A DNA stretch of 24,537 nt from an uncultured Erythrobacter sp. (GTDB taxonomy: Bacteria > Pseudomonadota > Alphaproteobacteria > Sphingomonadales > Sphingomonadaceae): assembly GCA_913061345.1 (NCBI GenBank), contig CAJXTZ010000035.1:1-24537 (forward strand), given 5' to 3'. The position numbers and the translations under genes were made by a program. Shown here one piece after another: positions 1 to 10,468 of the stretch (its first letter is position 1; each line of letters starts with the position of its first letter). The notes beneath the pieces were generated by a model. The model had not been told where the DNA came from. It made no database searches and saw only the letters and a list, made by a program, of their open reading frames with translations.

Positions 1-227
1 CAGGGTGAAGGGGGGCAGTTGCTGGCCGTCACCCATTCTCCGCAAGTCGCCGCGCGCGGGCGCACTCATTACATGATTGCCAAATCGAGCGAGGGCACGG
101 TGACCAAAACCTCCGTCGGCCTGCTCGACGAGGCCGGGCGGCAGGAAGAGATTGCACGGATGCTGAGCGGAGCGGAAATAACGCAAGAGGCCCGCGCTCA
201 GGCGGATCGATTGCTGGAGGGTGTTTG

Positions 228-228
<1 letters not shown>
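1..228 (+). CDS. recN: DNA repair protein RecN, C-terminal fragment
   Basis: This is the 3' end of a gene that starts before the window; the reading frame is open from base 1. The visible 75 residues contain LLAVTHSPQVAARG, matching the conserved C-terminal ATPase segment of RecN, where the histidine of the THSPQVA-type motif lies in the ABC/SMC-like head. The C-terminal helix with REEIARMLSG-like spacing (EEIARMLSGAEITQEARAQA) is also typical. RecN is a cytoplasmic SMC-like ATPase that tethers broken DNA ends for recombinational repair. The stop TGA (226-228) overlaps the ATG of the following lipoprotein gene by one base, suggesting co-transcription with the lipoprotein gene and ligA. The Walker A region and coiled coil lie outside the window. 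The family call is firm although only the tail is seen. Confidence 0.9.
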
Positions 229-2791
<2,563 letters not shown>

Positions 2792-2794
2792 CCG

Positions 2795-3466
2795 CTAGTC
2801 GTTGGGCATAAGGTGAATTTCACGGATGCACGAGGTGTCGCGCTGATCGAGCGCGAAGACCACCGCGTCGGCGATGTCTTTGGGTTGCAGCTTGGTGGGC
2901 TTGTCTTCGTCGAAAAATGCCGTGTCGACCATGCCCGGTGTGATTAGCGTGCAGCGTCCGTTCCATTCGCGCATTTCCTCAGCCAGGTTGCCCGCAAAGC
3001 CCTGAATGAACCATTTGGTCGCACCGTAGATGGAGCCCTGCATGTGATCGCGACCGGCTTTTGAACCGGTGACGACGAAGGTGCCCTTTGTCTTGCGCAG
3101 ATGTGGCAGCGTGGCATGCGCGGTGTAAAGCACGGCCATGATGTTGAGGTGCACCATGTCGTGCCACTCTGCCGGGTCGCCCTTTTCCACGCCCGGATTT
3201 TCCACACCCATGCCCGCATTTGCAAAAACTGCGTCGAGCCCGCCGAAATGGTGAACCGCGCTGGAAACCGCCTCGTTCAACTGATCGCGATCGGTAACGT
3301 CGCACGGTATGGCGAGGGCGGCATCGCCAATTTCGTCGGCAAGCGCATTCAGCTTGCCTTCGGAGCGGGCCAGTAGCGCCACCTTCCAGCCGGACTTGGC
3401 GGCGGCGTGGGCGGTTGCAGCGCCGATACCGGAGGATGCGCCGGTAATGAGGAGTGTCCTGTTCAT
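2795..3466 (-). CDS. Short-chain dehydrogenase/reductase (SDR)
   Basis: A 223-residue classical SDR, an NAD(P)-dependent oxidoreductase of the cytoplasm. The cofactor glycine motif TGASSGIG lies at residues 8-15, the structural motif NAG at 83-85, and the catalytic Ser135, Tyr147 and Lys151 (YGATK) are all present. An arginine at position 34 in LLARSEGKL, after the second strand, favours NADP(H). The overall pattern resembles YdfG-like 3-hydroxy acid/serine dehydrogenases, but the substrate cannot be told from sequence. ATG at 3466 is chosen because the nucleotide-binding strand starts directly after it; the open frame extends to 3703 but that part looks non-coding and overlaps the PilZ gene. 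It is convergent with ligA, with almost no space between the stops. Confidence 0.9.
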   Translation of the reverse strand: MNRTLLITGASSGIGAATAHAAAKSGWKVALLARSEGKLNALADEIGDAALAIPCDVTDRDQLNEAVSSAVHHFGGLDAVFANAGMGVENPGVEKGDPAEWHDMVHLNIMAVLYTAHATLPHLRKTKGTFVVTGSKAGRDHMQGSIYGATKWFIQGFAGNLAEEMREWNGRCTLITPGMVDTAFFDEDKPTKLQPKDIADAVVFALDQRDTSCIREIHLMPND

Positions 3467-3554
3467 CGTGTCTCTCTTGCATTGCAGTAGGTTTGCAATG
3501 GCAATGAATGGGACATGCGCTGTGTTCCGCAACCTGCGGGCGGCGGCGTACGAC

Positions 3555-3887
3555 TTATCTCGTCGATCCGGGACCGTCGATGTTGCCCTTACCAAGGTCG
3601 CGCAGGTCGAAATGCGTACGGATATGGTCCAGCACCGCAGGATACAGGGGGTTGTCGAAACGCAGGCCGGCATAGGGTTGATCGTGCCAGCGAACCGTCG
3701 CATCGATCGGACCGATAGGACCGATCTTGATTGTCACCGAAAGGTTGTGTGGAAGATGCCCCATCCGGTCATAGATACGGCATCCTCGATCGGAAAGGTC
3801 GACGATCGTCACGTCGCGCTTGCCCGTGCCTGTCCGCAGTTTCCCGACGATAGATATGTCATGCCGCTGGACGCTGCGTTCAGCCAT
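3555..3887 (-). CDS. PilZ-domain protein, putative c-di-GMP receptor
   Basis: A 110-residue single-domain protein. It carries both PilZ signature motifs: RxxxR at residues 4-8 (RSVQR) and DxSxxG at 30-35 (DLSDRG), separated by the usual two dozen residues. A beta-rich stretch ends in YAGLRF, also typical of PilZ barrels. PilZ proteins bind cyclic di-GMP and control motility, exopolysaccharide or other surface traits. With both motifs intact, binding is plausible here, but the partner is unknown. It lies 88 bases upstream of the SDR gene on the same strand and may be co-transcribed with it. An 18-bp dyad (3974-3991) sits about 90 bp upstream of the start. No transmembrane segment or second domain is seen. 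Confidence 0.82.
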   Translation of the reverse strand: MAERSVQRHDISIVGKLRTGTGKRDVTIVDLSDRGCRIYDRMGHLPHNLSVTIKIGPIGPIDATVRWHDQPYAGLRFDNPLYPAVLDHIRTHFDLRDLGKGNIDGPGSTR

Positions 3888-3973
3888 ATTGAAGTACCAA
3901 CCCTGATTTTGTTTTCGTTAGTCGACCTGGGCCGGGGCGTAGCAAACGGTGACATGGCGCGCATCAACCTTTG

Positions 3974-3991
3974 ATAACAACTACGTGTTAT
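3974..3991. repeat. Perfect inverted repeat ATAACA-N6-TGTTAT
   Basis: Six-base arms with a six-base spacer, in the gap between the DUF2459 gene (stop at 4003) and the PilZ gene (start at 3887), both on the minus strand. The site could be an operator for the PilZ gene or a weak stem after the operon. The arms are AT-rich and no T-run follows, which argues against an intrinsic terminator. Confidence 0.35.
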
Positions 3992-4002
3992 ACCTCAGGC
4001 AC

Positions 4003-4716
4003 TTACATATCGCGCTGTAGGGCTGTTTCCGGCTCGGGAATCCATTTCATCACCCCGCCGGCAAACGGTGTCCACGCACCCATTTTCACACCTGCCCGAG
4101 CCAGCGTCTCACCCACCCAACTATTGCAGTTGTTGGCCATCGAATAGGTGCCCGCCGCCTCGTAATAGGCATCGTCGGCATAGGTGCCCTGTAAAATCTC
4201 GCGATGTTTGCCGACAGGAAGGTTGGGCAGGGGTTGTTCGATAGCCGCGACCAGGCGTTCATACTGTTTCGCGCTTATGCGCAAGGGACGGTGGTTAGGG
4301 CCGGGCAGGGGGCGCACGTAATGGCTCACCCGCATCAGGGCATCGCCGCCGATGGTGGCAATGCGCAGGGCGGTGGTGGCCTTCAGGTCGCTCCATGCCG
4401 GCACGTTGAGAAAGACCTCGCGCTCTCCCCAGCCGATGGCAAGATGCGTGGGAAGGCGGCCATAGGCATCGGGCATCGCTGCGCTGGGAAAGCTGGTTCG
4501 CCAGTCCTTGATAGCGGTAACCACCGGAACGACGATACTCGTATGCGTGCCGTTGGTCTCCACCAGAATTTCGATGCCGTCGTCCGCGTGCGCCTGTTCG
4601 TCAACCGCGTTGCTTTGCGGAATGGAACTGCCAATCCACCCTGCCAGCGGATAGCCGACCATCATCAGCGCCAGCAGGCCGATGACAATCAGGAATATCC
4701 GCCGCGCACGTCGCAT
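4003..4716 (-). CDS. DUF2459 / TIGR02117 family membrane-anchored protein
   Basis: A 237-residue protein with one N-terminal membrane segment (about residues 6-28, after MRRARR) and a periplasmic remainder. The pattern of the mature part matches the DUF2459 (TIGR02117) family: HTSIVVPV near the start, AIGWGEREVFLNVPAW, a SHYVRPLP segment and the conserved NNCNSW motif near the C-terminus. Members of this family have no established biochemical role; the conserved Asn/Cys/His residues hint at a hydrolase-like or transpeptidase-like fold, but that is only a guess. ATG at 4716 is preferred over GTG at 4758, which would overlap prmA by 28 bases. A GGAG lies 11 bases upstream. It is the last gene of the SDR/beta-lactamase/prmA operon, 14 bases after prmA. 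Confidence 0.83.
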   Translation of the reverse strand: MRRARRIFLIVIGLLALMMVGYPLAGWIGSSIPQSNAVDEQAHADDGIEILVETNGTHTSIVVPVVTAIKDWRTSFPSAAMPDAYGRLPTHLAIGWGEREVFLNVPAWSDLKATTALRIATIGGDALMRVSHYVRPLPGPNHRPLRISAKQYERLVAAIEQPLPNLPVGKHREILQGTYADDAYYEAAGTYSMANNCNSWVGETLARAGVKMGAWTPFAGGVMKWIPEPETALQRDM

Positions 4717-4730
4717 GGTTTCGTAGTCTC

Positions 4731-5636
4731 CTATCCCGTATAACGGCGACGCAGCCACAGGATGCTCCAGTCGCCGTTCACGATGCGCCGGTGCAGCCGA
4801 AAGCCCGCCCTGCGATAGGCGGCGCGCACATCGTTCTCCTGCCGCTCCAGCAGGCCTGCCAGAAGGATGCTTCCGCGCGAAGTCACGGAATCGCCGAAAT
4901 CTTGCGCCATATCGATCAGCGGACCGGCCAGGATGTTGGCGATCAGCAGATCATAGGGCGCGCGCGCCTGGAGGGCCGGATCGTCCATGCCGTCGGCAAT
5001 CAGCATGGCAAATTCTCCGCGGCGTGCGCCCAGTGACAGACCGTTCAATTCGCAATTATGAACCACCGCCGGACCGCAGACAGGGTCTATGTCGCTGGCC
5101 GTGGTAAAGGCGCGCGGCCACAGGGCAAGCGCGGCAAAGCCCAGCAGGCCAGTGCCGGTACCGATATCGGCAACATCACGCGGGTGGAGCCCTTGTGCAC
5201 GCATGGTATCGAGCATCTGAAGGCAGCCTGCCGTAGTTTCATGCTGTCCTGTTCCGAAAGCCTGTGCCGCGGGGATGACGAATTCTGTCAGGCCCGGCTC
5301 GTCAAGCGCAGCATGATCGGGCGTGCGTACGCGAAAACGGCCCGCGCGGATCGGTTCGACGCCTTTCTGGCTTTCCGTCACCCAATCGGTGGCAGGCAGT
5401 TTTTCCGCAAGAATGGGCGGGGCGGGATCGTCGAACAGCGAACGTACGGCCTTGCGGTCCGCGTCGCTCGGTTTGCCATGGGTATAGGCGTCCAGCCGCC
5501 AGGTGTCCGGCTCCTTGGGGTCAACTTCGAAGCCGGTCAGGACGATGTTTTCGTCCCAACCAACAACATCGTCGCGCCGGTCCAGCGCAGTCTCCACCGC
5601 TTCTCTCGTAGCAATTGCGGACAGCTTCCAGCTCAT
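4731..5636 (-). CDS. prmA: Ribosomal protein L11 methyltransferase PrmA
   Basis: A 301-residue class I SAM-dependent methyltransferase that methylates ribosomal protein L11 in the cytoplasm. The family landmarks are all readable: AFGTGQHETT (the PrmA hallmark before motif I), SAM-binding DIGTGTGLL, the acidic DIDP after strand 2, and the catalytic-loop ANILAGPL. The N-terminal third is the small L11-binding domain. ATG at 5636 is chosen because its bases overlap the TGA of the upstream beta-lactamase (ATGA), a typical coupled start; the frame stays open upstream to 5702 without homology. Placement directly after a beta-lactamase gene is unusual for a translation-related enzyme, though the overlap shows the genes are translated from one message. 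Confidence 0.95.
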   Translation of the reverse strand: MSWKLSAIATREAVETALDRRDDVVGWDENIVLTGFEVDPKEPDTWRLDAYTHGKPSDADRKAVRSLFDDPAPPILAEKLPATDWVTESQKGVEPIRAGRFRVRTPDHAALDEPGLTEFVIPAAQAFGTGQHETTAGCLQMLDTMRAQGLHPRDVADIGTGTGLLGFAALALWPRAFTTASDIDPVCGPAVVHNCELNGLSLGARRGEFAMLIADGMDDPALQARAPYDLLIANILAGPLIDMAQDFGDSVTSRGSILLAGLLERQENDVRAAYRRAGFRLHRRIVNGDWSILWLRRRYTG

Positions 5637-6574
5637 CGTGCAGCCTCCATCGCCAGACGTTCTTCCAACCGGGCCAGCCGATCCGAGGCATAGGCGGCGC
5701 AATCCATCCCCGCGGCAATATCACCGGCCACCAGCTTGTCACGCATGGCGCTCGCCGAGGGGTGTGGTGTGAGCAGTATGTCACAATCCAGCGTGGAGAG
5801 GCGAGCGATACCATCGCGGAAGGCCTGAACATACGGGGGATGGTCCAAGAAACGGTAATCATCACGAGAAACAGGGGATAGGCTGTCTGCATAGACAATG
5901 GTCTTGCAGTCGGCTCCCTCGCAGCTTTCCCACTGCCATGTCAGCGCACCGGGCGTATGGCCGGGTGTGGCGATCGGCATGAAGGTGAGACCGGCAATCG
6001 TAACCGACTCTCCCGGTGGGATCGCGGATACAAACTGGCTGGCAAGCGGGCGTATTGGGGCGTGCATGCCGAATTGCGGATCGTCGCTTGCAGCAACGCC
6101 GGTTGCGATGACGGGTGCAGCCTGGGGCGAAGTCATCACCTTTGCGCCGGTGTTCCGGTTGATCCACCACAGGCCGCCCACATGATCGAAGTGCTCATGG
6201 CTGGTCAGCACGGCGCGCAGGTTCTGCGGCTGGAAGCCCAGCATACGGATGTTGCTGAGGACAACGCGCGCGCCGTCTCGGGTGCCGCTATCGATCAGCA
6301 CGTGGCCGTTCTCTCCGGCAACCAGTATCGCGGAAATCCCGCAGGTGCCCACGTGGTAGGTGTCACCGTGGATGCGAAAGGGCTGGGCGCGCTTGTCCCA
6401 TTCGTCCCAGTCCTCGCAGGCTTCGGCCCAGCCGGCGGGCGAGGGCGCATTGCTTCGCGCAGCATCCAGCACGGCTGTGCTGGCGATGGGCACGGGCGGT
6501 TGCGGGGCGACGCAGGCGGCCAATGAAAGGGCTGCGAGTGCAACCGCCAGCCCGGCTTTCAACCTAGCGAACAT
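5633..6574 (-). CDS. Subclass B3 metallo-beta-lactamase
   Basis: An MBL-fold hydrolase of 313 residues from ATG 6574. All zinc-ligand positions of subclass B3 are present: H126-x-H128-x-D130-H131 (HEHFDH), H206 in TPGHTPG and H271 in LLTPHP. B3-type context such as YADSLSPVSRDDYRF is also visible. No Cys occupies the B1/B2 zinc position. Such enzymes hydrolyse penicillins, cephalosporins and often carbapenems in the periplasm. The N-terminus (residues 1-21, ending LAAC) is a lipoprotein-type signal, so the enzyme may be membrane-anchored. ATG at 6586 or 6592 is also possible; all overlap the upstream SDR. B3 enzymes are known from Erythrobacter and Novosphingobium, so this one is probably a resident chromosomal gene. 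Real activity needs testing, as some B3-like proteins have other substrates. Confidence 0.92.
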   Translation of the reverse strand: MFARLKAGLAVALAALSLAACVAPQPPVPIASTAVLDAARSNAPSPAGWAEACEDWDEWDKRAQPFRIHGDTYHVGTCGISAILVAGENGHVLIDSGTRDGARVVLSNIRMLGFQPQNLRAVLTSHEHFDHVGGLWWINRNTGAKVMTSPQAAPVIATGVAASDDPQFGMHAPIRPLASQFVSAIPPGESVTIAGLTFMPIATPGHTPGALTWQWESCEGADCKTIVYADSLSPVSRDDYRFLDHPPYVQAFRDGIARLSTLDCDILLTPHPSASAMRDKLVAGDIAAGMDCAAYASDRLARLEERLAMEAAR

Positions 6575-7274
6575 AGCTTGCGCCATTGGCATCGATCACC
6601 GCGCCGGTCATGCTTGGCGGAGCGTCCAGCGCGCAGAATACGGCGATGTCGGCAATCTCCTCGGGCTCTGCCACGCGGCCCAGCGGAATATCGGCCAGCA
6701 GACCTTCGCCGCCGCGGCTTTCAAGATAGTCGCCCGCCATACTGGTATCGGTAAAGCCCGGCGTGATGGCGTAGGATAGGATGCCCTCCCCGGCATAGGC
6801 GCGGGCGATGGTCTTGTGCATGGCCACCATCCCGCCCTTGGCCGCGGCATAGTGCCAGTGGGCGGGGGAATCACCACGATAGGCGGCGCGGCTGGAAATA
6901 TGGACCAGGCGGCCAGGGGCACCGCGCTCCTGCCAGTGGCGCACGGCAAACCGGCTGAGCTGCGCTGCGGCGGTAAGGTTGATGCGCAAGGTATCCTCCC
7001 ACCTATCCAGCCACTCGATGTCGCTGGCGTTGAGGGGTATCTGCTCGAACAGACCGGCATTGTTCACCAGCACGTCTATCTGCCCATCAAGGTGCGCCAG
7101 CGCCTCCTCCCACAGCATCTGCGGGGCCGGAGGATCGGCGAAATCGGCGGCTATGGTACGGGTATCCACCGCGCGCGTGGCATGGCCCATGACATTGCAG
7201 CCGCGATCGGCCAACTGGTCGGCAATCGCCTGGCCGATACCTCTGCTGCTGCCGGTTACTAGTATATTGGTCAT
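6564..7274 (-). CDS. SDR-family oxidoreductase (FabG-like)
   Basis: A 236-residue classical SDR: cofactor motif TGSSRGIG at residues 7-14, NNAG, the catalytic Ser in HISSRAAY, YxxxK in YAAAKGG, and a C-terminal MTGAVIDANG stretch in place of the usual TGxxxxVDGG. The architecture is that of FabG-like 3-oxoacyl reductases or sugar/aldehyde dehydrogenases; the substrate cannot be assigned. It is the first gene of the operon with the beta-lactamase, whose start overlaps its 3' end by about 11 bases. ATG at 7274 places the first beta strand (NILVTG) directly at the N-terminus; the long upstream open extension to 7535 overlaps the divergent sdhC and is not coding. It shares the 181-bp gap 7275-7455 with sdhC. 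Confidence 0.9.
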   Translation of the reverse strand: MTNILVTGSSRGIGQAIADQLADRGCNVMGHATRAVDTRTIAADFADPPAPQMLWEEALAHLDGQIDVLVNNAGLFEQIPLNASDIEWLDRWEDTLRINLTAAAQLSRFAVRHWQERGAPGRLVHISSRAAYRGDSPAHWHYAAAKGGMVAMHKTIARAYAGEGILSYAITPGFTDTSMAGDYLESRGGEGLLADIPLGRVAEPEEIADIAVFCALDAPPSMTGAVIDANGASYVR

Positions 7275-7455
7275 AGGGCATGTCATAGCGAGGGGCATCG
7301 CCCTGGGAAAGGCCGAGAAGTTGCAAGATCGGTTCTTCATGGCAAACCGGAACAGGAATTTTGCCAGCCTGATTGAAGGCCCGCTTGTCACAGGCGATAC
7401 AATCGCTAGAGCGGGGATAACGCCCTGGGCATTCAATAACGCGACGGAACACAAC

Positions 7456-7836
7456 ATGGCCAATCGCCCGCTTTCACCGCATCTGCAAATCTGGAAGTGG
7501 GGTCCGCATATGACGGTCTCCATCCTGCACCGCATAACCGGCTCCGGTATGGCCCTAGTTGGCCTCGGCGTCTTGCTGTGGTGGCTAGGTGCAGCGGCCA
7601 GCGGGCCTGACGCTTACGAGACGTTTCATGGTCATGCCTCCAGCTGGTATGGCATGGCCCTGCTGATCGGTCTGACATGGGCCTTCTTCAACCACATGTC
7701 CTCGGGCCTGCGCCACTTCGTGCTGGATATGGGCGCGGGATATGAAATCGAAACGAACCGCAATTTCTCCGTGGTCTCGATCATCTCGGGAATTGTGCTG
7801 ACTGCGGCCTTCTGGGCCTTCATCCTGCTTCGTTAG
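7456..7836 (+). CDS. sdhC: Succinate dehydrogenase cytochrome b556 subunit SdhC
   Basis: The 126-residue membrane anchor of complex II, in the inner membrane. Recognisable features are RPLSPHLQIWKW at the N-terminus, SILHRITG (Ser22 and Arg26 correspond to quinone-site residues in E. coli SdhC), three hydrophobic helices, and HMSSGLRHFVLD. In the last, His80 aligns with the haem b ligand (E. coli His84). ATG at 7456 is chosen because the family N-terminus starts there; the longer open frame upstream is antisense to the SDR gene. It is the first gene of the sdh cluster, followed after 14 bases by sdhD. With SdhD it binds haem b and ubiquinone and anchors SdhA/SdhB. Confidence 0.95.
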   Translation: MANRPLSPHLQIWKWGPHMTVSILHRITGSGMALVGLGVLLWWLGAAASGPDAYETFHGHASSWYGMALLIGLTWAFFNHMSSGLRHFVLDMGAGYEIETNRNFSVVSIISGIVLTAAFWAFILLR

Positions 7837-7850
7837 GACGGAAATTCACT

Positions 7851-8240
7851 ATGGGTAATGGAACTTCGATCGGCCGCGTGCGCGGCCTTGGCGCGGCTCA
7901 CGAAGGGCCGCATCACTGGCTGATGCAGCGCTTCACGGCTGTCGGCAACCTCGTGACGGTGCTGTTTCTCGGCATCTCGCTGGCGTTGATGAACGACTAT
8001 TCCTACGCCGGCATTTCCGGTTGGCTGTCCTCTCCCTTGCCTGCCTTCATGCTGGCGCTGCTGGTGATCTCCACCTTCTGGCACGCGCGCCTGGGCCTGC
8101 AGGTCGTGATCGAGGACTACGTACATGAATCGGGCAGCAAGTTTGCCGCGATTCTCTTGCTCAATGTCGCCTGCTTTGCCGGGGCCGCTTTCGGTCTGTT
8201 CTGCATTGCCAGCCTCGCTTTCTCCACAGGAGCCGCCTGA
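7851..8240 (+). CDS. sdhD: Succinate dehydrogenase membrane anchor subunit SdhD
   Basis: 129 residues with three membrane helices. The alphaproteobacterial signature [14 protein letters not shown] lies at about residues 17-30. His78 in FWHARLG is the expected second haem b ligand, and Asp89-Tyr90 (EDYVH) match the conserved quinone-site pair of SdhD. Its TGA overlaps the ATG of sdhA by one base (TGATG), so the two are translationally coupled. Together with SdhC it forms the quinone-reducing membrane part of complex II. Confidence 0.93.
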   Translation: MGNGTSIGRVRGLGAAHEGPHHWLMQRFTAVGNLVTVLFLGISLALMNDYSYAGISGWLSSPLPAFMLALLVISTFWHARLGLQVVIEDYVHESGSKFAAILLLNVACFAGAAFGLFCIASLAFSTGAA

Positions 8241-10072
8241 TGGCCCGCAAAGAGACTTTCGAAATCAACGGACGCGCCTACCCGATTATCGACCATACCT
8301 ATGATGTGGTCGTGGTTGGCGCCGGCGGGTCCGGCCTGCGCGCCACCATGGGCGCTGCCGAAGCTGGCTTGAAGACTGCCAACATCTCCAAGGTGTTTCC
8401 CACCCGTAGCCATACCGTTGCAGCGCAAGGCGGTATTGCCGCTTCGCTGGGCAACAACACGCCCGACCATTGGTCGTGGCACATGTATGACACGGTGAAG
8501 GGTGCAGATTGGCTGGGTGACCAGGACGCGATCGAATATCTCGCGCGTGAAGCCCCCCAAGCCGTTTACGAGCTGGAGCACGCAGGCGTGCCGTTCAGTC
8601 GTAACGAGGACGGCACCATCTATCAGCGCCCCTTCGGCGGCCATATGCAGAACATGGGCGAAGGCCCACAGGTGCAGCGCACCTGCGCCGCTGCTGACCG
8701 TACCGGCCACGCCATGCTGCATGCGCTCTACCAGCAGAGCCTGAAATACAGCGCCGACTTCTACATCGAATATTTCGCGATCGACCTCATCATGAAGGAC
8801 GGCGTGTGCGTCGGCGTGATCGCCATGTGCCTGGATGACGGCACGATCCACCGCTTCCGCAGCCACGGCGTCGTGCTGGCAACGGGCGGCTATGGCCGCT
8901 GCTATTACACTGCCACGTCCGCCCACACTTGCACCGGCGACGGCGGCGGCATGGTGCTGCGCGCTGGTCTGCCCTTGCAGGACATGGAATTCGTGCAGTT
9001 CCACCCCACCGGCATCTACGGCGCGGGCGTACTGATTACCGAAGGCGCGCGCGGGGAGGGTGGCTATCTCACCAATTCCGAGGGCGAGCGGTTCATGGAA
9101 CGCTATGCCCCTTCCGCGAAGGACCTTGCCAGCCGCGACGTCGTCTCGCGCTCCATGGCGCTGGAAATGCGCGAAGGACGTGGCGTGGGTCCGGATGGAG
9201 ACCACATTTTCCTGCATCTCGATCACATCGCTCCCGACGTGCTGGCGCAGCGTCTGCCGGGCATCACGGAAAGCGGCAAGATCTTTGCAGGCGTCGACCT
9301 GACGCGCCAGCCGCTGCCGGTAACGCCCACCGTGCATTACAACATGGGCGGCATTCCGTGTAACTATCACGGCGAAGTCGTCACCATCGGCGCAGACGGC
9401 AATCCCGACGCCGTGGTGCCCGGACTGTTCGCCGTGGGCGAGGCGGCCTGCGTATCCGTGCACGGTGCCAACCGCCTCGGCTCCAACTCGCTGATCGACC
9501 TGGTGGTCTTCGGCCGCGCGACCGGCTTCCGCCTCAAGGAACTGATTACGCCGGGCAAGAGCCATGACGAATTGCCCGCCGACAGCGCCGAATTCGCACT
9601 GACCCGCCTCGATCATTTCCGCCACGCCGACGGGGGTTCTCCCACCGCCGAAGTGCGCGCCGAAATGCAGAAGACCATGCAGAAGCACGCGGCCGTTTTC
9701 CGCGATAGCGAGCTTATGTCAGCCGGCGTCGCCTCTCTGGCAGAGACGAACAAGCGGATGCAGGATATCAAGGTCCACGACCGTTCGCTGATCTGGAATT
9801 CCGACCTCATCGAGACGCTGGAACTGGACAACCTGATGTCGCAAGCCGTCGTCACCATGTCGTCCGCCGAAAACCGCAAGGAATCGCGCGGCGCCCATGC
9901 GCACGAGGACTATCCCGATCGCAACGATGCGGAATGGATGAAGCACACCGCCGCCTGGTTCACCGGCTGGGGCGGCAGCGGCGGCGAAGTGAAGATCGAT
10001 TATCGCCCGGTGCACGAATACACGCTGACAGATGATATCAAGTATATCGAGCCGAAGAAGCGGGTGTATTGA
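8240..10072 (+). CDS. sdhA: Succinate dehydrogenase flavoprotein subunit SdhA
   Basis: The 610-residue catalytic flavoprotein of complex II, which oxidises succinate to fumarate in the TCA cycle and respiratory chain. Visible features are the dinucleotide-binding motif GAGGSGLRA near residue 30, SHTVAAQGG with His58 as the expected covalent FAD attachment site, HPTGI and [10 protein letters not shown] of the active site, NRLGSNSL, and the usual basic C-terminal region. AGGAG at 8228-8232, seven bases before ATG 8240, is a strong ribosome-binding site. The length is normal and no disruption is seen. The next gene overlaps its stop codon and is not sdhB, which is absent from the window. Confidence 0.97.
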   Translation: MARKETFEINGRAYPIIDHTYDVVVVGAGGSGLRATMGAAEAGLKTANISKVFPTRSHTVAAQGGIAASLGNNTPDHWSWHMYDTVKGADWLGDQDAIEYLAREAPQAVYELEHAGVPFSRNEDGTIYQRPFGGHMQNMGEGPQVQRTCAAADRTGHAMLHALYQQSLKYSADFYIEYFAIDLIMKDGVCVGVIAMCLDDGTIHRFRSHGVVLATGGYGRCYYTATSAHTCTGDGGGMVLRAGLPLQDMEFVQFHPTGIYGAGVLITEGARGEGGYLTNSEGERFMERYAPSAKDLASRDVVSRSMALEMREGRGVGPDGDHIFLHLDHIAPDVLAQRLPGITESGKIFAGVDLTRQPLPVTPTVHYNMGGIPCNYHGEVVTIGADGNPDAVVPGLFAVGEAACVSVHGANRLGSNSLIDLVVFGRATGFRLKELITPGKSHDELPADSAEFALTRLDHFRHADGGSPTAEVRAEMQKTMQKHAAVFRDSELMSAGVASLAETNKRMQDIKVHDRSLIWNSDLIETLELDNLMSQAVVTMSSAENRKESRGAHAHEDYPDRNDAEWMKHTAAWFTGWGGSGGEVKIDYRPVHEYTLTDDIKYIEPKKRVY

Positions 10073-10425
10073 TTGACAGGTCGCGCCTCCGCCAGTTCGT
10101 GAAGAAGGAACTGTCGGAAGCCGCGCGACTTGAACGGACCGGAAATCCGGCGCACGCCTTTGCTCATCTGGAGCGGGCGCATATCCTCAGTCAGTATGAC
10201 ACGTCTGATCACGTAGGTGTGCATATGGCTATGCTTCACTGGGGCTGGCGTCGGGGTGATTTTCGCGAAGTCCTTGGGCAAGTCACCCGCATCGTAGGCG
10301 CGGCCACCAAGACCGCTTTTGGCTGGGTACCGACGGGCAATACCGGTGGGGCGGATGTAAGCCCGTTTCGAACCATGAATTTGCCGGACGACCTCGCCGC
10401 GATAATCGCGAGCGCGCGGCGATAA
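10069..10425 (+). CDS. DUF3703 family protein
   Basis: A 118-residue soluble protein with the conserved DUF3703 pattern: an N-terminal helix, then [38 protein letters not shown] and the C-terminal [16 protein letters not shown]. The function of this family is unknown; members are often found near heavy-metal resistance or respiratory genes. No initiating ATG is available before the conserved region. TTG at 10069, overlapping the sdhA stop (TTGA), is the best start and implies coupling to sdhA. The position is where sdhB follows sdhA in many proteobacteria. The family identity is well supported; the start codon is less sure. Confidence 0.82.
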   Translation: MIDRSRLRQFVKKELSEAARLERTGNPAHAFAHLERAHILSQYDTSDHVGVHMAMLHWGWRRGDFREVLGQVTRIVGAATKTAFGWVPTGNTGGADVSPFRTMNLPDDLAAIIASARR

Positions 10426-10468
10426 TCATTGGTTTGCTGTTGGATGCTCTGGGTATAGTTTCCGGCTC

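Noticed and set aside
3467..3703. N-terminal extension of the SDR reading frame into the PilZ gene
   Set aside because: The nucleotide-binding strand begins just after ATG 3466, and the extension overlaps a conserved PilZ domain in another frame.
4517..4542. Second GTAACC element inside the DUF2459 gene
   Set aside because: The bases 16 positions later are TCGT rather than CGAA, and the site lies within coding sequence pointing the wrong way for any gene start.
7275..7455. BlaI-type operator for the beta-lactamase operon
   Set aside because: I looked for TAC-N4-GTA dyads between the SDR gene and sdhC and found none, so there is no sequence link between the BlaI pair and the lactamase.
8117..9688. 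523-codon open frame antisense to sdhA
   Set aside because: sdhA is intact and conserved across the same bases; the reverse translation has no domain and is rich in His/Ala/Gly.
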